The notes under the pieces: model-generated | Database searches by the model: none | Seen by the model: only the letters and a program-made list of their open reading frames with translations | What the model was told of the DNA's origin: nothing | Shown: positions 8,904 through 18,413 of the stretch, piece by piece | How positions within the stretch are numbered: the first letter of the stretch is position 1 | How the letters are laid out: every line of letters begins with the position of its first letter | Made by a program: the position numbers and the translations under genes | Source of the DNA: Kingella denitrificans ATCC 33394 | GTDB taxonomy: Bacteria; Pseudomonadota; Gammaproteobacteria; Burkholderiales; Neisseriaceae | DNA length: 64,000 nt | Direction: 5' to 3' | Assembly (NCBI RefSeq): GCF_000190695.1 | Contig: NZ_GL870929.1 | Coordinates: forward strand, 208,853-272,852

Positions 8904-9830
8904 TTACAACCCCAGCTCGTTCAAAAAGCGCACGTCGTCCGCCCAGCCGGACTTCACTTTCACCCACACTTTCAAAAACACTTTGCAGTCAAAGAGTTTT
9001 TCCATGTCCAGCCGCGCTTCGGTGGAGATTTTTTTCAGTTTCTCGCCGCCGCGCCCAATCACAATCGGCTTCTGGTTTTCTTTGTCCACCAGCACGGCAA
9101 TGTAAATATGGAACATGCCGTTTTCTTCTTTGAACTGTTCCACTTCCACGTTCATTGCATACGGCAGCTCTTCGCCCAAATAGCGGAACAGTTTTTCGCG
9201 CACGATTTCCATCGCCAGGAAGCGGCTGGATTTGTCGGTTACCATGTCTTCGGGATACATGGGCACGCTTTCGGGCAGAAAGGGCTTTAAGGTTTCCAGA
9301 AGGTTGGCAATCCGCAGGCCGTGCTTCGCGCTCACCACTTCCGCCGCCGCAAAATCAAATTCTTGGCGCACTTGGTCAATAAACGCATTCAGGGCGTGTT
9401 TGTCTTTTGCTTTGTCTTTGTCGATTTTATTGACCACCAGCACCACGGGGATTTTGTTCGGCAGCTGCTTCAACACCGTGCGGTCGGCTTCGGTAAAACG
9501 CATGGCTTCCACTACGAACGCCACTGCGTCCACGCCGCTCATCGCTTCGGTCACATTCAGGTTCAGGCGGTCATTGAGCGCGTTGCGGTGGTCGGTTTGA
9601 AAGCCGGGCGTGTCCACAAACACAAACTGCGCCGTGTCGTCCGTGTAAATGCCGGTGACTTTGTGCCGCGTGGTCTGCGCCTTTTTGCTGGTAATGCTGA
9701 TTTTCTGCCCGATCAAATGGTTCATCAGCGTGGATTTGCCCACGTTCGGCCGGCCGACAATGGCAATGAAGCCGCAGCGGTATCCGTCTGCAGCCTGCTG
9801 TTCGTTGGCCAAAAATTCTGCTACGTTCAT
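8904..9830 (-). CDS. era: GTPase Era
   Basis: A 308-residue ribosome-assembly GTPase that binds 16S rRNA near its 3' end. GTPase motifs are visible: G1 GRPNVGKST, G3 DTPG, G4 NKID and G5 SAKHG. The C-terminal KH domain carries GRGGEKLKKI, with a WVKVKSGWADD tail typical of Era. The ATG at 9830 has GGAAAG upstream. It heads a minus-strand run with the DUF4298 and methyltransferase genes. Confidence 0.97.
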   Translation of the reverse strand: MNVAEFLANEQQAADGYRCGFIAIVGRPNVGKSTLMNHLIGQKISITSKKAQTTRHKVTGIYTDDTAQFVFVDTPGFQTDHRNALNDRLNLNVTEAMSGVDAVAFVVEAMRFTEADRTVLKQLPNKIPVVLVVNKIDKDKAKDKHALNAFIDQVRQEFDFAAAEVVSAKHGLRIANLLETLKPFLPESVPMYPEDMVTDKSSRFLAMEIVREKLFRYLGEELPYAMNVEVEQFKEENGMFHIYIAVLVDKENQKPIVIGRGGEKLKKISTEARLDMEKLFDCKVFLKVWVKVKSGWADDVRFLNELGL

Positions 9831-9976
9831 ATGGCGCGTTCTTTCCGGTTGTTTGATAATGCGATTATACTGGTTTACGGTTTTTTACGCTTGCCTTCTG
9901 CGGACGGTGCTTGTTTTTGGGCGTATTCAGCCTTATTTTCGAAAAATCAGAGGAATGTGTTATCAAGGATGGGAAA

Positions 9977-10453
9977 ATGCAGTTGATTGGGATTTTTTTG
10001 CTGGCGGGCGCGGTGCTGGAGGTTTTGTCGATTGTGCTGATGGTCAAGTGGATTGGCGGCATGCTGACTTTTGCGTTGATGGTGCTGAGTTTTATTTTGG
10101 GCTCGTATTTAATCGGCCGCAATGCCGGCGTGTCGAAGGTGATGCTGGCAGGTGCGCTGCTGCGCGGGCACGGGCGCATGTCGTTGTACCAAATGCTTTG
10201 GCCGGTGCGGATTCCGGTGGCGGGCGGCTTGCTGATGATTCCGGGGTTTTTGTCCAGCGTGTTGGCGTTGCTTTTGTTGCTGCCGTTGAAGGGTGGCAAG
10301 GCGCAGGAGCCGCAGGGCGCGTCGCCGTTTTTCACGCAGCGCCAAGCCGCGCGGGACGATGATGTGATTGAAGGGGAATTTGTGGTGCGCTCGGACGGCG
10401 GCAAGCGCCATCAGCATCAGGATTTGCTGAATCCGCCGCAGGACAAACCGTGA
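9977..10453 (+). CDS. fxsA: FxsA-family membrane protein
   Basis: A 158-residue inner-membrane protein. The N-terminal helices include LVKWIGGMLTF-type and LIGRNAGVSKV segments, and RIPVAGGLLMIPGFLSSVLALLLLLP is the FxsA hallmark. A cytoplasmic tail ends with DDVIEGEF and a basic stretch. In E. coli FxsA reduces F-plasmid exclusion of phage T7; its normal role is unclear. The ATG at 9977 is preceded by AAGGATGGG; the upstream extension lacks such a site. Confidence 0.9.
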   Translation: MQLIGIFLLAGAVLEVLSIVLMVKWIGGMLTFALMVLSFILGSYLIGRNAGVSKVMLAGALLRGHGRMSLYQMLWPVRIPVAGGLLMIPGFLSSVLALLLLLPLKGGKAQEPQGASPFFTQRQAARDDDVIEGEFVVRSDGGKRHQHQDLLNPPQDKP

Positions 10454-10471
10454 TGTCGGGCGACCAATAAA

Positions 10472-10510
10472 AAGCAGCCTGCACTTTGAAAAAAGAGGTG
10501 CAGGCTGCTT
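10472..10510 (+). terminator. DUS inverted-pair terminator after fxsA
   Basis: A 12-base DUS stem with a 15-base loop followed by six T residues, 18 bases past the fxsA stop. Confidence 0.8.
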
Positions 10511-10633
10511 TTTTGTGTGTCGAATGGGGAAACGAATCGGCGGCGGGCTGGGTTTGCATGCGGCATTTCATGTGTGCTGTTGTGTATGCGCGAATCATGC
10601 GTTTGATGGTTGGCTGGTTGGGCGGTTCATAAA

Positions 10634-10672
10634 AAGCAGCCTGCACCCGTAAAATGAAGGTGCAGGCTGCTT
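10634..10672. terminator. DUS inverted pair at the end of the ABC permease gene
   Basis: The stem lies 21 bases beyond the minus-strand permease stop codon and has A and T runs on both sides. It could terminate the ABC operon. Confidence 0.75.
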
Positions 10673-10693
10673 TTTTGCGGTTTGCCCGCCCGT

Positions 10694-11887
10694 TTACCGC
10701 ATAAAAAATGCAATGTAATACAGTATATGCAGCAGGGCATTGGCGCACAGGGCAATGGTAATGCTGTTGAAGCGGAGCTGCTTGCTGCAGCAAACGGTCA
10801 CCACGCACCACAAAACCAGCAGGTTCACCAACAGCGTTATGGCGAGGATTGTGCTGATCAGGCTGCTGAACACCAAGGCCAACGGCAGCAAAAATATCCA
10901 TGACGGCAGATGGTTGAACGCGCGGCGGAAATCGCCTTGCGACAGGGCTTGCAGGCCGGTTTGGAAGGTGGACGGGCGATTGTCTTGGCAGAGGATGGAC
11001 AACGCGGCGGTGGACGCGTAGGAAAAGGCCAGTTGCAGGCAGGTGAGCGGCCACGGCATGGCAAGCATCTGGCTGGCATAGGTGAAGGGGAGCAGCAGGC
11101 TGCACAGCAGGAAAATGTGTTTGGACGGGCGTAAATGCAAGCGTTGCGCCATGGCGGCATTCACGGCAATGCTCATCAGAATCGCCGGCCAAATGCTGGA
11201 AAATGCCGCTTCCACGACAGATGATGGCGTCATCATGAAATTGACAAAGCTGTTTGTGAAATCGGCAGAATCGAATTTCTCCCGAATATCACTGAGTGCG
11301 CCCAGCAAATGCGGCTGCATAATCGCGGCATTGATGATCAGCAGGACGATTTGGGTGCCGTTGCCCGACCATTGCTGCAAGCCGCGTTTGAATTGCAGGC
11401 TGTTGGTTAGAAACAGGCACAGCAGCGTCCAGACGGACAAAGGCAGCATGGCAAACGTCATCATGGTTATATCGTTTTTGGGCAAGGCGATCATGTAAGC
11501 GGCAATCAGGCACAGCCACGAGCAGGCAAACACCACCCAGCCCAGCACGGGGGCGGCAATCAGGCGCGAATAGGCCATTTGCCAAGGCGACAGGGACGAC
11601 ATACGCAACTGGTCGAACATATTGGACGAAATATCCCGTTTCAGGCTGCGGCTGATTAAAATCAGGCAGGCAAGAACCGAAAATGATAAACCGGAGACAC
11701 CTAAGATAGCCAGATATTCCGCCAGATGAATACTGTCGATTCTCATGGCGGTGCCGGTTTTCATTAAGATAAACAGGCCGAAGACCAGGATGACGCTGGC
11801 GATCAGACCCCAGTTCAGGTTCAGCCACAACAGGCGTTGGAATTCGGCATTCACAAAGATTTTCGGAATTCGGACGGACGATTTCAT
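10694..11887 (-). CDS. ABC transporter permease
   Basis: A 397-residue polytopic protein with about ten hydrophobic segments and no ATPase motifs. Its ATG at 11887 overlaps the stop of the upstream ATPase gene by four bases (ATGA), so the two are translationally coupled. The pair fits ABC-2-type exporters with separate ATPase and permease. The sequence matches no better-defined family that I recognise, and no substrate is suggested by the neighbours. Confidence 0.8.
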   Translation of the reverse strand: MKSSVRIPKIFVNAEFQRLLWLNLNWGLIASVILVFGLFILMKTGTAMRIDSIHLAEYLAILGVSGLSFSVLACLILISRSLKRDISSNMFDQLRMSSLSPWQMAYSRLIAAPVLGWVVFACSWLCLIAAYMIALPKNDITMMTFAMLPLSVWTLLCLFLTNSLQFKRGLQQWSGNGTQIVLLIINAAIMQPHLLGALSDIREKFDSADFTNSFVNFMMTPSSVVEAAFSSIWPAILMSIAVNAAMAQRLHLRPSKHIFLLCSLLLPFTYASQMLAMPWPLTCLQLAFSYASTAALSILCQDNRPSTFQTGLQALSQGDFRRAFNHLPSWIFLLPLALVFSSLISTILAITLLVNLLVLWCVVTVCCSKQLRFNSITIALCANALLHILYYIAFFMR

Positions 11888-12810
11888 TGGGCATTCTCCC
11901 GATGGATGTTCAAACTGTTTTGGTAATTTTCCAGCAATGTGGTGCGCACCACGGATACCGAGCTCAATGTCAGGCCTGCACGCACAATATCGGACAACAA
12001 GGCGGCGCGCATTTCATCGGAGTGGGGCAGGGTAACGGTGAACACGTCGCCTTGCTGCGAGGCAGCCTGCACATTCGGCAGCGACCGCAACCGTGCCAAC
12101 GCGTCTTGCGGCGGCTGCAACAAATGGATTTTCAGCGTTTGTTCGTTTTGGTTTTCCGTGTGGATTGCCTGATGCGCCTTAATCCTGCCGCGCTGCATCA
12201 CCAGCATGTGCGTACAATATTCGTCCAGCTCCGACAGAATGTGGCTGGACACCAGAATCGTCATGCCTTCCGATTTCAGGCGCAGCAGCAGTTGCGACAA
12301 TTCGTACCGCGCTTCAGGGTCGAGCCCGCTGGCCGGTTCGTCCAGCAGCAGGAATTGAGGGCGGTGAATAATCACCTGCCCGATGCCGACACGCTGTTTC
12401 TGCCCGCGCGAAAGTGATTTGATGTGGTCGTATAGCTTGTGCTCCAATCCCAAAAGCTGCACGGTGTCCACTACCGCGCTTTCCAGTTCGTTATCAGGCA
12501 CGCCGCGCGCTTTGGCGGCATAGGTCATATACTGAATCACGGTCAAATCGTCGGACAGGCCGAAGATGTCGGGCAGGTAGCCCAGTTGCGCGAAGCTGGC
12601 GCGCGGGTCTTCCAAAATCGGGCGGCCGTTGAGCAGAATCTCGCCGTCCGAAGGCACTTCCAATCCCGCCAAACAGCGCATCAGCGTGGATTTGCCCACG
12701 CCGTTCGGGCCAATCAGGCCGGTAATGCTGCCGCGCGTCAGATGAAGGTCGATGTCGTGCAGGACGTGCTGCCTGCCGTAATAAAAATTAAGCTGATGTA
12801 CTTGAATCAT
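11884..12810 (-). CDS. ABC transporter ATP-binding protein
   Basis: A 308-residue ATPase with Walker A GPNGVGKST near residue 38, signature LSRGQKQR, Walker B FLLLDEPASGLD and a switch histidine in VSSHILSELDEY. The extra C-terminal domain of about 90 residues is typical of ABC-2/CcmA-like export ATPases. GGAG precedes the ATG at 12810; the longer frame upstream lacks a site. It is the first gene of a two-gene operon with the permease. Confidence 0.93.
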   Translation of the reverse strand: MIQVHQLNFYYGRQHVLHDIDLHLTRGSITGLIGPNGVGKSTLMRCLAGLEVPSDGEILLNGRPILEDPRASFAQLGYLPDIFGLSDDLTVIQYMTYAAKARGVPDNELESAVVDTVQLLGLEHKLYDHIKSLSRGQKQRVGIGQVIIHRPQFLLLDEPASGLDPEARYELSQLLLRLKSEGMTILVSSHILSELDEYCTHMLVMQRGRIKAHQAIHTENQNEQTLKIHLLQPPQDALARLRSLPNVQAASQQGDVFTVTLPHSDEMRAALLSDIVRAGLTLSSVSVVRTTLLENYQNSLNIHRENAQ

Positions 12811-12921
12811 GCCGTTCTCCGTGTAGTGGGGCAGGGGCATTGTAAAGGATTCGGCACGGCAGAGAAAGCGCAGGCGTGCAGGTGTTGCAGGTGGTTGACA
12901 CAAATCGGCGGCTGATGGCAA

Positions 12922-13049
12922 AAGCAGCCTGCACCTTTATACAGAATTGAAAGTGCAGGCTGCTTTTGAACAGGGCAGTGGTTAGAATCGCCCGCCGTTA
13001 TCCGAAACCGGCAAAGCAGCCTGCACGTGTTTATCGGTGCAGGCTGCTT
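12922..13049. repeat. Two DUS hairpins between divergent genes
   Basis: Inverted pairs lie at 12922-12965 and 13014-13049. They stand in the 389-base gap between the divergently transcribed ABC operon and the large oxidoreductase gene, so they do not follow any gene end. The rest of the gap would hold both promoters; I see no confident boxes. Confidence 0.85.
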
Positions 13050-13199
13050 TGTTTGCAGATAATTCAACTTTAACCGTTAAAATTTTCACGGCAGGAACAG
13101 CGAAAATACCCTAAAATAAACGCCATATTACTCAAAGGCCGGCCGCCTGCCGTGCGGATTGCGCCCAATATAAAACCAACGCAAAACACAGGAACGCCC

Positions 13200-16100
13200 A
13201 TGACCGCCACCACCCACACGCCCACCCAACGCCTGCGCGAAATCCCATACAACTACACTTCCTATTCCGACCGCGAAATCGTCATCCGCCTTTTGGGCGG
13301 GGCGGCTTGGGAAACGCTGGAAACCCTGCGCGCGCAGCGCAAAACGGGGCGTTCGGCGCGGATGCTGTTTGAAGTGTTGGGCGACATTTGGGCAGTGGTG
13401 CGCAACCCGTATCTGACGGACGATTTGCTGGAACACGGCAAGCGCCGCGCCGCGCTGGTGGAGGCCATGCGCCACCGCCTGAACGAAATCAACAAACGCC
13501 GCGACGAAAACGCCGACGTGCTGCGGCTGGTGCAGGCTGCCGAAAGCGCGGTGAACCGTTTTGAAGACAGCTTTGCGGCCACCAAGCTCAAACGCAGCCA
13601 AATCTTGGCACGGCTCTCGAAAATCACCCAAAAACACAACATTATGTTTGACGGGCTGGCGCGCGTTACCCACGTGACCGATGCCACCGACTGGCGCGTG
13701 GAATATCCGTTCGTGGTGGTGAATCCCGACACGGAAGCCGAAATCGCGCCGCTGGTGCGCGCCTTAATCGAGCTGGATTTGACGATTATCCCGCGTGGCG
13801 GCGGCACGGGCTACACGGGCGGCGCGGTGCCGTTGGATGCGATGAGTGCCGTCATCAACACGGAAAAACTGGACCGGCACGGCGGCGTGCAGGCTGCTTC
13901 GCTGGCGGGGCTGGACGGCGAACACCCCGTCATCGTGTGCGGTGCGGGCGTGGTAACGCGGCGGGTGGAAGAAGCGGCACACGCGGCGGGGCTGGTGTTT
14001 GCCGTGGACCCCACTTCGGCGGACGCATCCTGCATTGGCGGCAACGTGGCGATGAACGCGGGCGGCAAAAAAGCCGTGCTGTGGGGCACGACGCTGGACA
14101 ATCTGGCGTGGTGGAAAATGGTCAATCCGCAGGGCGAATGGATTAAGGTGGAGCGCGTGCGCCACAATTTCGGCAAAATCCACGACGAAGAAACCGCCGT
14201 GTTCCATGTCCACACGCTGCACGACGACGGCGAAACGGTGCTGAAAACCGAAACGCTGGAAATTGCAGGCTGCAAATTCCGCAAAGTCGGATTGGGCAAG
14301 GACGTTACCGACAAATTCTTGAGTGGCCTGCCCGGCGTGCAGAAAGAAGGCACGGACGGCATCATCACCAGTGCCGCGTTCGTGCTACACAAAATGCCCA
14401 AATACACGCGCACCGTGTGCCTGGAATTTTTCGGCACGGTGGCCAACGCCACGCCATCCATCGTGGAAATCCGCGATTTCATGCAGTCGCATGCATCGGT
14501 GAAACTGGCCGGCTTGGAGCATTTGGACTGGCGGTACGTCCGCGCCGTGGGCTATGCCACCAAGGCCGCCGGCAAAGGCCGCCCGAAAATGGTGCTGATT
14601 GCCGACGTGGTGTCGGACGACGAAGCACAGGTGCAGGCTGCTTCGGAGCACATCTGCGAACTGGCGCGCGCCCGCGACGGCGAAGGCTTTATTGCCGCAT
14701 CGCCCGAACAGCGCAAAACCTTTTGGCTCGACCGCGCCCGCACCGCCGCCATCGCCAAGCACACCAACGCCTTCAAAATCAATGAAGACGTGGTGATTCC
14801 GCTGGAACGCTTGGGCGAATATTCGGACGGCATTGAGCGCATCAATATTGAGCTGTCGATTCAAAACAAACTCAAACTCTGTACCGCACTGGCGGACTAT
14901 CTTTCAGGCAGCCTGCCGGTGGACAAAATGGACACCGACCTGCCTGCCGCCGAGCTTTTGGGGGAGCGCGCCAAACACGCGCTCGCCCATGTTGCCGCCG
15001 TGCAGGAGCGCTGGGAATGGCTGCTGAACAATTTGGACGCGCCGCTGACCGAATACCAAACACGATACGGCAAAACCGCCCATGCCGCCCCCGAAGCCGA
15101 CCCGCAGCAGAGCTGCTTCATTGCCTTCCGCGATTTCAGGCTGCGCGTGTCCGTGAAGCAGGACGTGATGCAGCCGCTGGCGGAGATTTTTTCCGGTAAG
15201 GCGGACACCAAAATCATGGCGGGCTTGGGCAAAATCCACGCCCAAACCGTGCGCGGCCGCGTATTCGTCGCGCTGCACATGCACGCGGGCGACGGCAACG
15301 TTCACACCAACATCCCCGTGAATTCGGACGATTACGAAATGCTGCAAACCGCGCATCAGGCCGTGGCGCGGATTATGCGGATTGCCCGCAGCCTGAACGG
15401 CGTGATTTCGGGTGAACACGGCATCGGCATCACCAAATTGGAGTTTCTGACCGATGAAGAAATGCAGCCGTTTTGGGACTACAAAGCCAAAATCGACCCG
15501 CAAAGCCGTTTCAACCGCCACAAACTCATGCGCGGTGCCGATTTGCGCCATGCCTACACGCCGTCTTTCGAGCTGCTCGGCTTCGAAAGCCTGATTATGG
15601 AGCAGTCGCACTTGGGCAAAATTACCGAAGCCGTGAAAGACTGCCTGCGCTGCGGCAAATGCAAACCCGTGTGCAGCACCCACGTTCCGCGCGCCAACCT
15701 GCTGTATTCGCCGCGTAACAAGATTCTGGGCGTGGGGCTGCTGGCCGAAGCGTTTTTATACGAAGAACAAACGCGGCGCGGCGTATCGCTGAAACATTTT
15801 GACGAATTGGGCAGCATTGCCGAACACTGCACCGTGTGCCACCGCTGCGTGAAGCCGTGCCCCGTGAATATCGATTTCGGCGATGTGAGCGTGGACATCA
15901 ACAATTTCCTGCGCGAAACGGGACACAAACGCTTCAACCCGATGGTGTCCGCCGGCATGGCATTTTTGAACGCCAAAAATCCCACGCTGGTCAAAACCCT
16001 GAGGGCAGGCGTGGTAACCGCAGGCTTTAAAGCGCAAACCATTGCCTATGATTTGGGCAGGCAGTTCCATATCGGCGCAGGCAGGCAGAAGCGCGCGCCC

Positions 16101-17042
16101 AAGGCCACCACGCAAAAACCGGCCATCAAAGAGCAGGTGATCCATTTCATCAACCGCCCCCTGCCGCGCAATGTGCCGCTGAAAACCGCGCGTTCGCTGC
16201 TGGGCTTGGACGGCGACGGCAGCACCGTGCCCATCATCCGTAATCCCGCATTGCCCGAAGATGCGGAAGCCGTGTTCTACTTCCCCGGCTGCGGCTCGGA
16301 AAAACTGTTTTCGCAAGTGGGGCTGGCCACACAGGCGATGCTGTACCACGCAGGCGTGCAGACCGTGCTGCCCCCAGGCTACCTTTGCTGCGGCTACCCG
16401 CAATCGGCCCACGGCGACCAGCCCAAAGCCGACAGCATGGTGACTGAAAACCGCGTGCTGTTCCACCGCATGGCCAATACTTTGAATTATCTAGATATTA
16501 AAACCGTGGTCGTGTCTTGCGGAACGTGTTACGACGCGCTGGCGGAATACCGTTTTGAAGACATATTCCCCGGCTGCCGCATTATCGATATTCACGAATA
16601 TCTGCTGGAAAAAAACATTAAATTGCAAGGCGTTCAGGGGCAGCAGTATCTGTATCACAACCCGTGCCACACGCCCATCAAAACCATGGACGGTGCCAAA
16701 TTGGCCAGCGAACTCATCGGCCAAAACGTGCCGTTGAGCGACCGCTGTTGCGGCGAAAGCGGTATGTTTGCCGTCAAACGCCCCGACATTGCCACGCAGG
16801 TGAAATTCCGCAAGCAGGAAGAAATCGAGAAAAACTTGGCGCAGCTGCCGCAGGGCGAACCCGTGAAAATGCTCACTTCCTGCCCCGCGTGCTTGCAAGG
16901 CTTGAGCCGTTATGCCGAAGACAACAACCTTCCGGCAGACTATATCGTGATTGAGATGGCCAAGCGTATTTTGGGCGAAAACTGGCTGGACGAATTCGTG
17001 GGCAAAGCGAAAAACGGCGGCATTGAGAAAGTGCTGCTGTGA
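13200..17042 (+). CDS. Giant FAD/Fe-S oxidoreductase (DUF3683-GlcD-CCG type)
   Basis: A 1280-residue fusion enzyme likely to oxidise a 2-hydroxy acid such as D-lactate and pass electrons to the quinone pool. The N-terminal about 170 residues are DUF3683-like. The FAD-binding domain contains PRGGGTGYTGGAVPL near residue 200, then a FAD-oxidase C domain with HMHAGDGNVHTNIPV and GEHGIG. Two 4Fe-4S motifs follow (CLRCGKCKPVC and CTVCHRCVKPC). Two cysteine-rich CCG domains close the protein (YLCCGYPQSAHGD, RCCGESGMFA). AGGAA precedes the ATG at 13200; a GTG at 13152 is less likely. Neisseria carries a homologue of similar size. The exact substrate is not certain. Confidence 0.9.
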   Translation: MTATTHTPTQRLREIPYNYTSYSDREIVIRLLGGAAWETLETLRAQRKTGRSARMLFEVLGDIWAVVRNPYLTDDLLEHGKRRAALVEAMRHRLNEINKRRDENADVLRLVQAAESAVNRFEDSFAATKLKRSQILARLSKITQKHNIMFDGLARVTHVTDATDWRVEYPFVVVNPDTEAEIAPLVRALIELDLTIIPRGGGTGYTGGAVPLDAMSAVINTEKLDRHGGVQAASLAGLDGEHPVIVCGAGVVTRRVEEAAHAAGLVFAVDPTSADASCIGGNVAMNAGGKKAVLWGTTLDNLAWWKMVNPQGEWIKVERVRHNFGKIHDEETAVFHVHTLHDDGETVLKTETLEIAGCKFRKVGLGKDVTDKFLSGLPGVQKEGTDGIITSAAFVLHKMPKYTRTVCLEFFGTVANATPSIVEIRDFMQSHASVKLAGLEHLDWRYVRAVGYATKAAGKGRPKMVLIADVVSDDEAQVQAASEHICELARARDGEGFIAASPEQRKTFWLDRARTAAIAKHTNAFKINEDVVIPLERLGEYSDGIERINIELSIQNKLKLCTALADYLSGSLPVDKMDTDLPAAELLGERAKHALAHVAAVQERWEWLLNNLDAPLTEYQTRYGKTAHAAPEADPQQSCFIAFRDFRLRVSVKQDVMQPLAEIFSGKADTKIMAGLGKIHAQTVRGRVFVALHMHAGDGNVHTNIPVNSDDYEMLQTAHQAVARIMRIARSLNGVISGEHGIGITKLEFLTDEEMQPFWDYKAKIDPQSRFNRHKLMRGADLRHAYTPSFELLGFESLIMEQSHLGKITEAVKDCLRCGKCKPVCSTHVPRANLLYSPRNKILGVGLLAEAFLYEEQTRRGVSLKHFDELGSIAEHCTVCHRCVKPCPVNIDFGDVSVDINNFLRETGHKRFNPMVSAGMAFLNAKNPTLVKTLRAGVVTAGFKAQTIAYDLGRQFHIGAGRQKRAPKATTQKPAIKEQVIHFINRPLPRNVPLKTARSLLGLDGDGSTVPIIRNPALPEDAEAVFYFPGCGSEKLFSQVGLATQAMLYHAGVQTVLPPGYLCCGYPQSAHGDQPKADSMVTENRVLFHRMANTLNYLDIKTVVVSCGTCYDALAEYRFEDIFPGCRIIDIHEYLLEKNIKLQGVQGQQYLYHNPCHTPIKTMDGAKLASELIGQNVPLSDRCCGESGMFAVKRPDIATQVKFRKQEEIEKNLAQLPQGEPVKMLTSCPACLQGLSRYAEDNNLPADYIVIEMAKRILGENWLDEFVGKAKNGGIEKVLL

Positions 17043-17048
17043 AGCAAG

Positions 17049-17095
17049 TGCAGGCTGCTTTTGAAGGCGTGGGAGCAGTTTTCAGGCAGCCTGCA
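17049..17095 (+). repeat. Mixed-dialect DUS pair
   Basis: TGCAGGCTGCTT at 17049-17060 is paired with AGGCAGCCTGCA at 17084-17095, which starts like AG-king and ends like AA-king3. It lies in the gap after the oxidoreductase gene. Confidence 0.7.
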
Positions 17096-17172
17096 ACACG
17101 TTTGCACGGAAGGACGCAGCATTGCCCGACCGAATCGGCGTGCGGGAAACAGAGTATTGAAGAGAGAATGCA

Positions 17173-17505
17173 ATGAAACGGTTTTTTATCCGACAAATCC
17201 TGCCGCCCGTGCTGATTCAGTTAAGTATTATTGCCGTGCTGGCCTATTATGAAGGCAAAAATTTCGTCCCTTTCGTGGCGCCCGATGAATTCGGTGCCGA
17301 TTTCTTGTCGGTATTCGTCTTAATCCCGACCGTGTTGCTGACATGGCTATGGCAGGCGGTGGCAGCGGTGTGTTACCTGATGCAGGCACCCAAACCGCGG
17401 GGCAAATCGGCGGTGTTGCTGATTGCCTGGCTGTTGGCTTACCCTGTCGTGCTGATGGCGGCCGTGATTTTGGCATGGTGGGTTTTCCTATCCTTGTTTC
17501 GTTAA
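17173..17505 (+). CDS. Small hypothetical membrane protein
   Basis: A 110-residue protein with three hydrophobic helices (about residues 10-27, 42-68 and 80-108) and no motif I recognise. GAGAG lies upstream of the ATG at 17173. It shares orientation with the oxidoreductase gene before it, but a DUS pair separates them. Confidence 0.65.
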   Translation: MKRFFIRQILPPVLIQLSIIAVLAYYEGKNFVPFVAPDEFGADFLSVFVLIPTVLLTWLWQAVAAVCYLMQAPKPRGKSAVLLIAWLLAYPVVLMAAVILAWWVFLSLFR

Positions 17506-17514
17506 ATTTCAGAA

Positions 17515-17556
17515 AAGCAGCCTGCATATCAACCGTTGGCAGGGTGCAGGCTGCTT
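17515..17556 (+). terminator. DUS inverted pair after the small membrane protein gene
   Basis: A 12-base stem with an 18-base loop, nine bases past the stop codon at 17505. Confidence 0.65.
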
Positions 17557-17579
17557 TCTTCCACCCATAAAGGAGCGTT

Positions 17580-17816
17580 ATGACACACAATACCGACAAT
17601 CCAACCATCGTGCGCGGCATTTACCGCCATTACAAAGGCAATCTGTACGAAGTGCTGGACATCGCCACCCATTCGGAAACCGAGCAGAAAATGGTCGTGT
17701 ACCGCGCGTTATACGGCGAATTCGGGCTATGGGTGCGGCCGCTGGCCATGTTTGCCGAAAACGTGGCAACGGAAGAGTGCAGCCGCCCGCGCTTTTGTCT
17801 GGAAAAAGCATTTTAA
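17580..17816 (+). CDS. DUF1653-family protein
   Basis: A 78-residue protein carrying the family core GIYRHYKGNLYEVLDIATHSETEQ, then YRALYGEFGLWVRPLAMF. DUF1653 proteins are small single-domain proteins of unknown function. A strong AAAGGAG lies before the ATG at 17580. Confidence 0.85.
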   Translation: MTHNTDNPTIVRGIYRHYKGNLYEVLDIATHSETEQKMVVYRALYGEFGLWVRPLAMFAENVATEECSRPRFCLEKAF

Positions 17817-17824
17817 GCGCAAAA

Positions 17825-17864
17825 AAGCAGCCTGCACTTGGATTTTCCCGTGTGCAGGCTGCTT
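17825..17864 (+). terminator. DUS inverted pair after the DUF1653 gene
   Basis: The stem is flanked by AAAA and TTTT and starts nine bases past the stop codon. It marks the boundary between GC-rich sequence and the AT-rich cluster that follows. Confidence 0.75.
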
Positions 17865-17960
17865 TTGAATGTTTATGTATATGGTTCGGGGTGTATCGAT
17901 TTGGCGAAACCCAATGCGGAATTTAAGGGAAAGATATTCAATCGCAAAATAGGATAATTT

Positions 17961-18410
17961 ATGTGGTATGAGTTAAATTCACAAAACGATATTGATAACT
18001 TTATGAAAGAAACCGCCGGATTTCATGATTCCTGCATTGTGGAATTGAACTATAAAAGTGGAAACTTTGTAGAAGAAAGCGGGGCTATGTACTTGGCAAC
18101 AGAACCTTATATGTACATTACTTTTCACAGCCAAATGGCAGAATTTCCTGCGTTTGAAATGGAATTGGGTATGCTGGACAGATTTTCGATGATTTTTGAT
18201 TTGAAATATACATTGGAAATTTATGATGTCTTATTTGAAAAACGCGATGACGGTTTTTATTGGTACAGCAATGAAAATGGACGCTATCATATTGAAAACG
18301 GGCATGAAAACGTGAACTACTGGTTTCGCTGCCAAACCATCCGCTGGCGAGAAATCCCATTGACCAATCAATCTGATGGAAGCAGTACCAATGGCAAGAA
18401 AGGAAAATAA
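17961..18410 (+). CDS. Hypothetical protein, immunity-like, AT-rich
   Basis: A 149-residue acidic, aromatic-rich soluble protein without a signal peptide. The family is not recognised. The early FHDSCIVELNY segment recalls small immunity proteins and faintly resembles the FEDSIIRNIKIEY start of the gene at 62313. AGGA precedes the ATG. Codon use is much more AT-rich than in the flanking core genes, which suggests transfer. It heads a row of small unknown genes that ends at tRNA-Ile2. An immunity role is inferred from context only. Confidence 0.55.
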   Translation: MWYELNSQNDIDNFMKETAGFHDSCIVELNYKSGNFVEESGAMYLATEPYMYITFHSQMAEFPAFEMELGMLDRFSMIFDLKYTLEIYDVLFEKRDDGFYWYSNENGRYHIENGHENVNYWFRCQTIRWREIPLTNQSDGSSTNGKKGK

Positions 18411-18413
18411 CCT

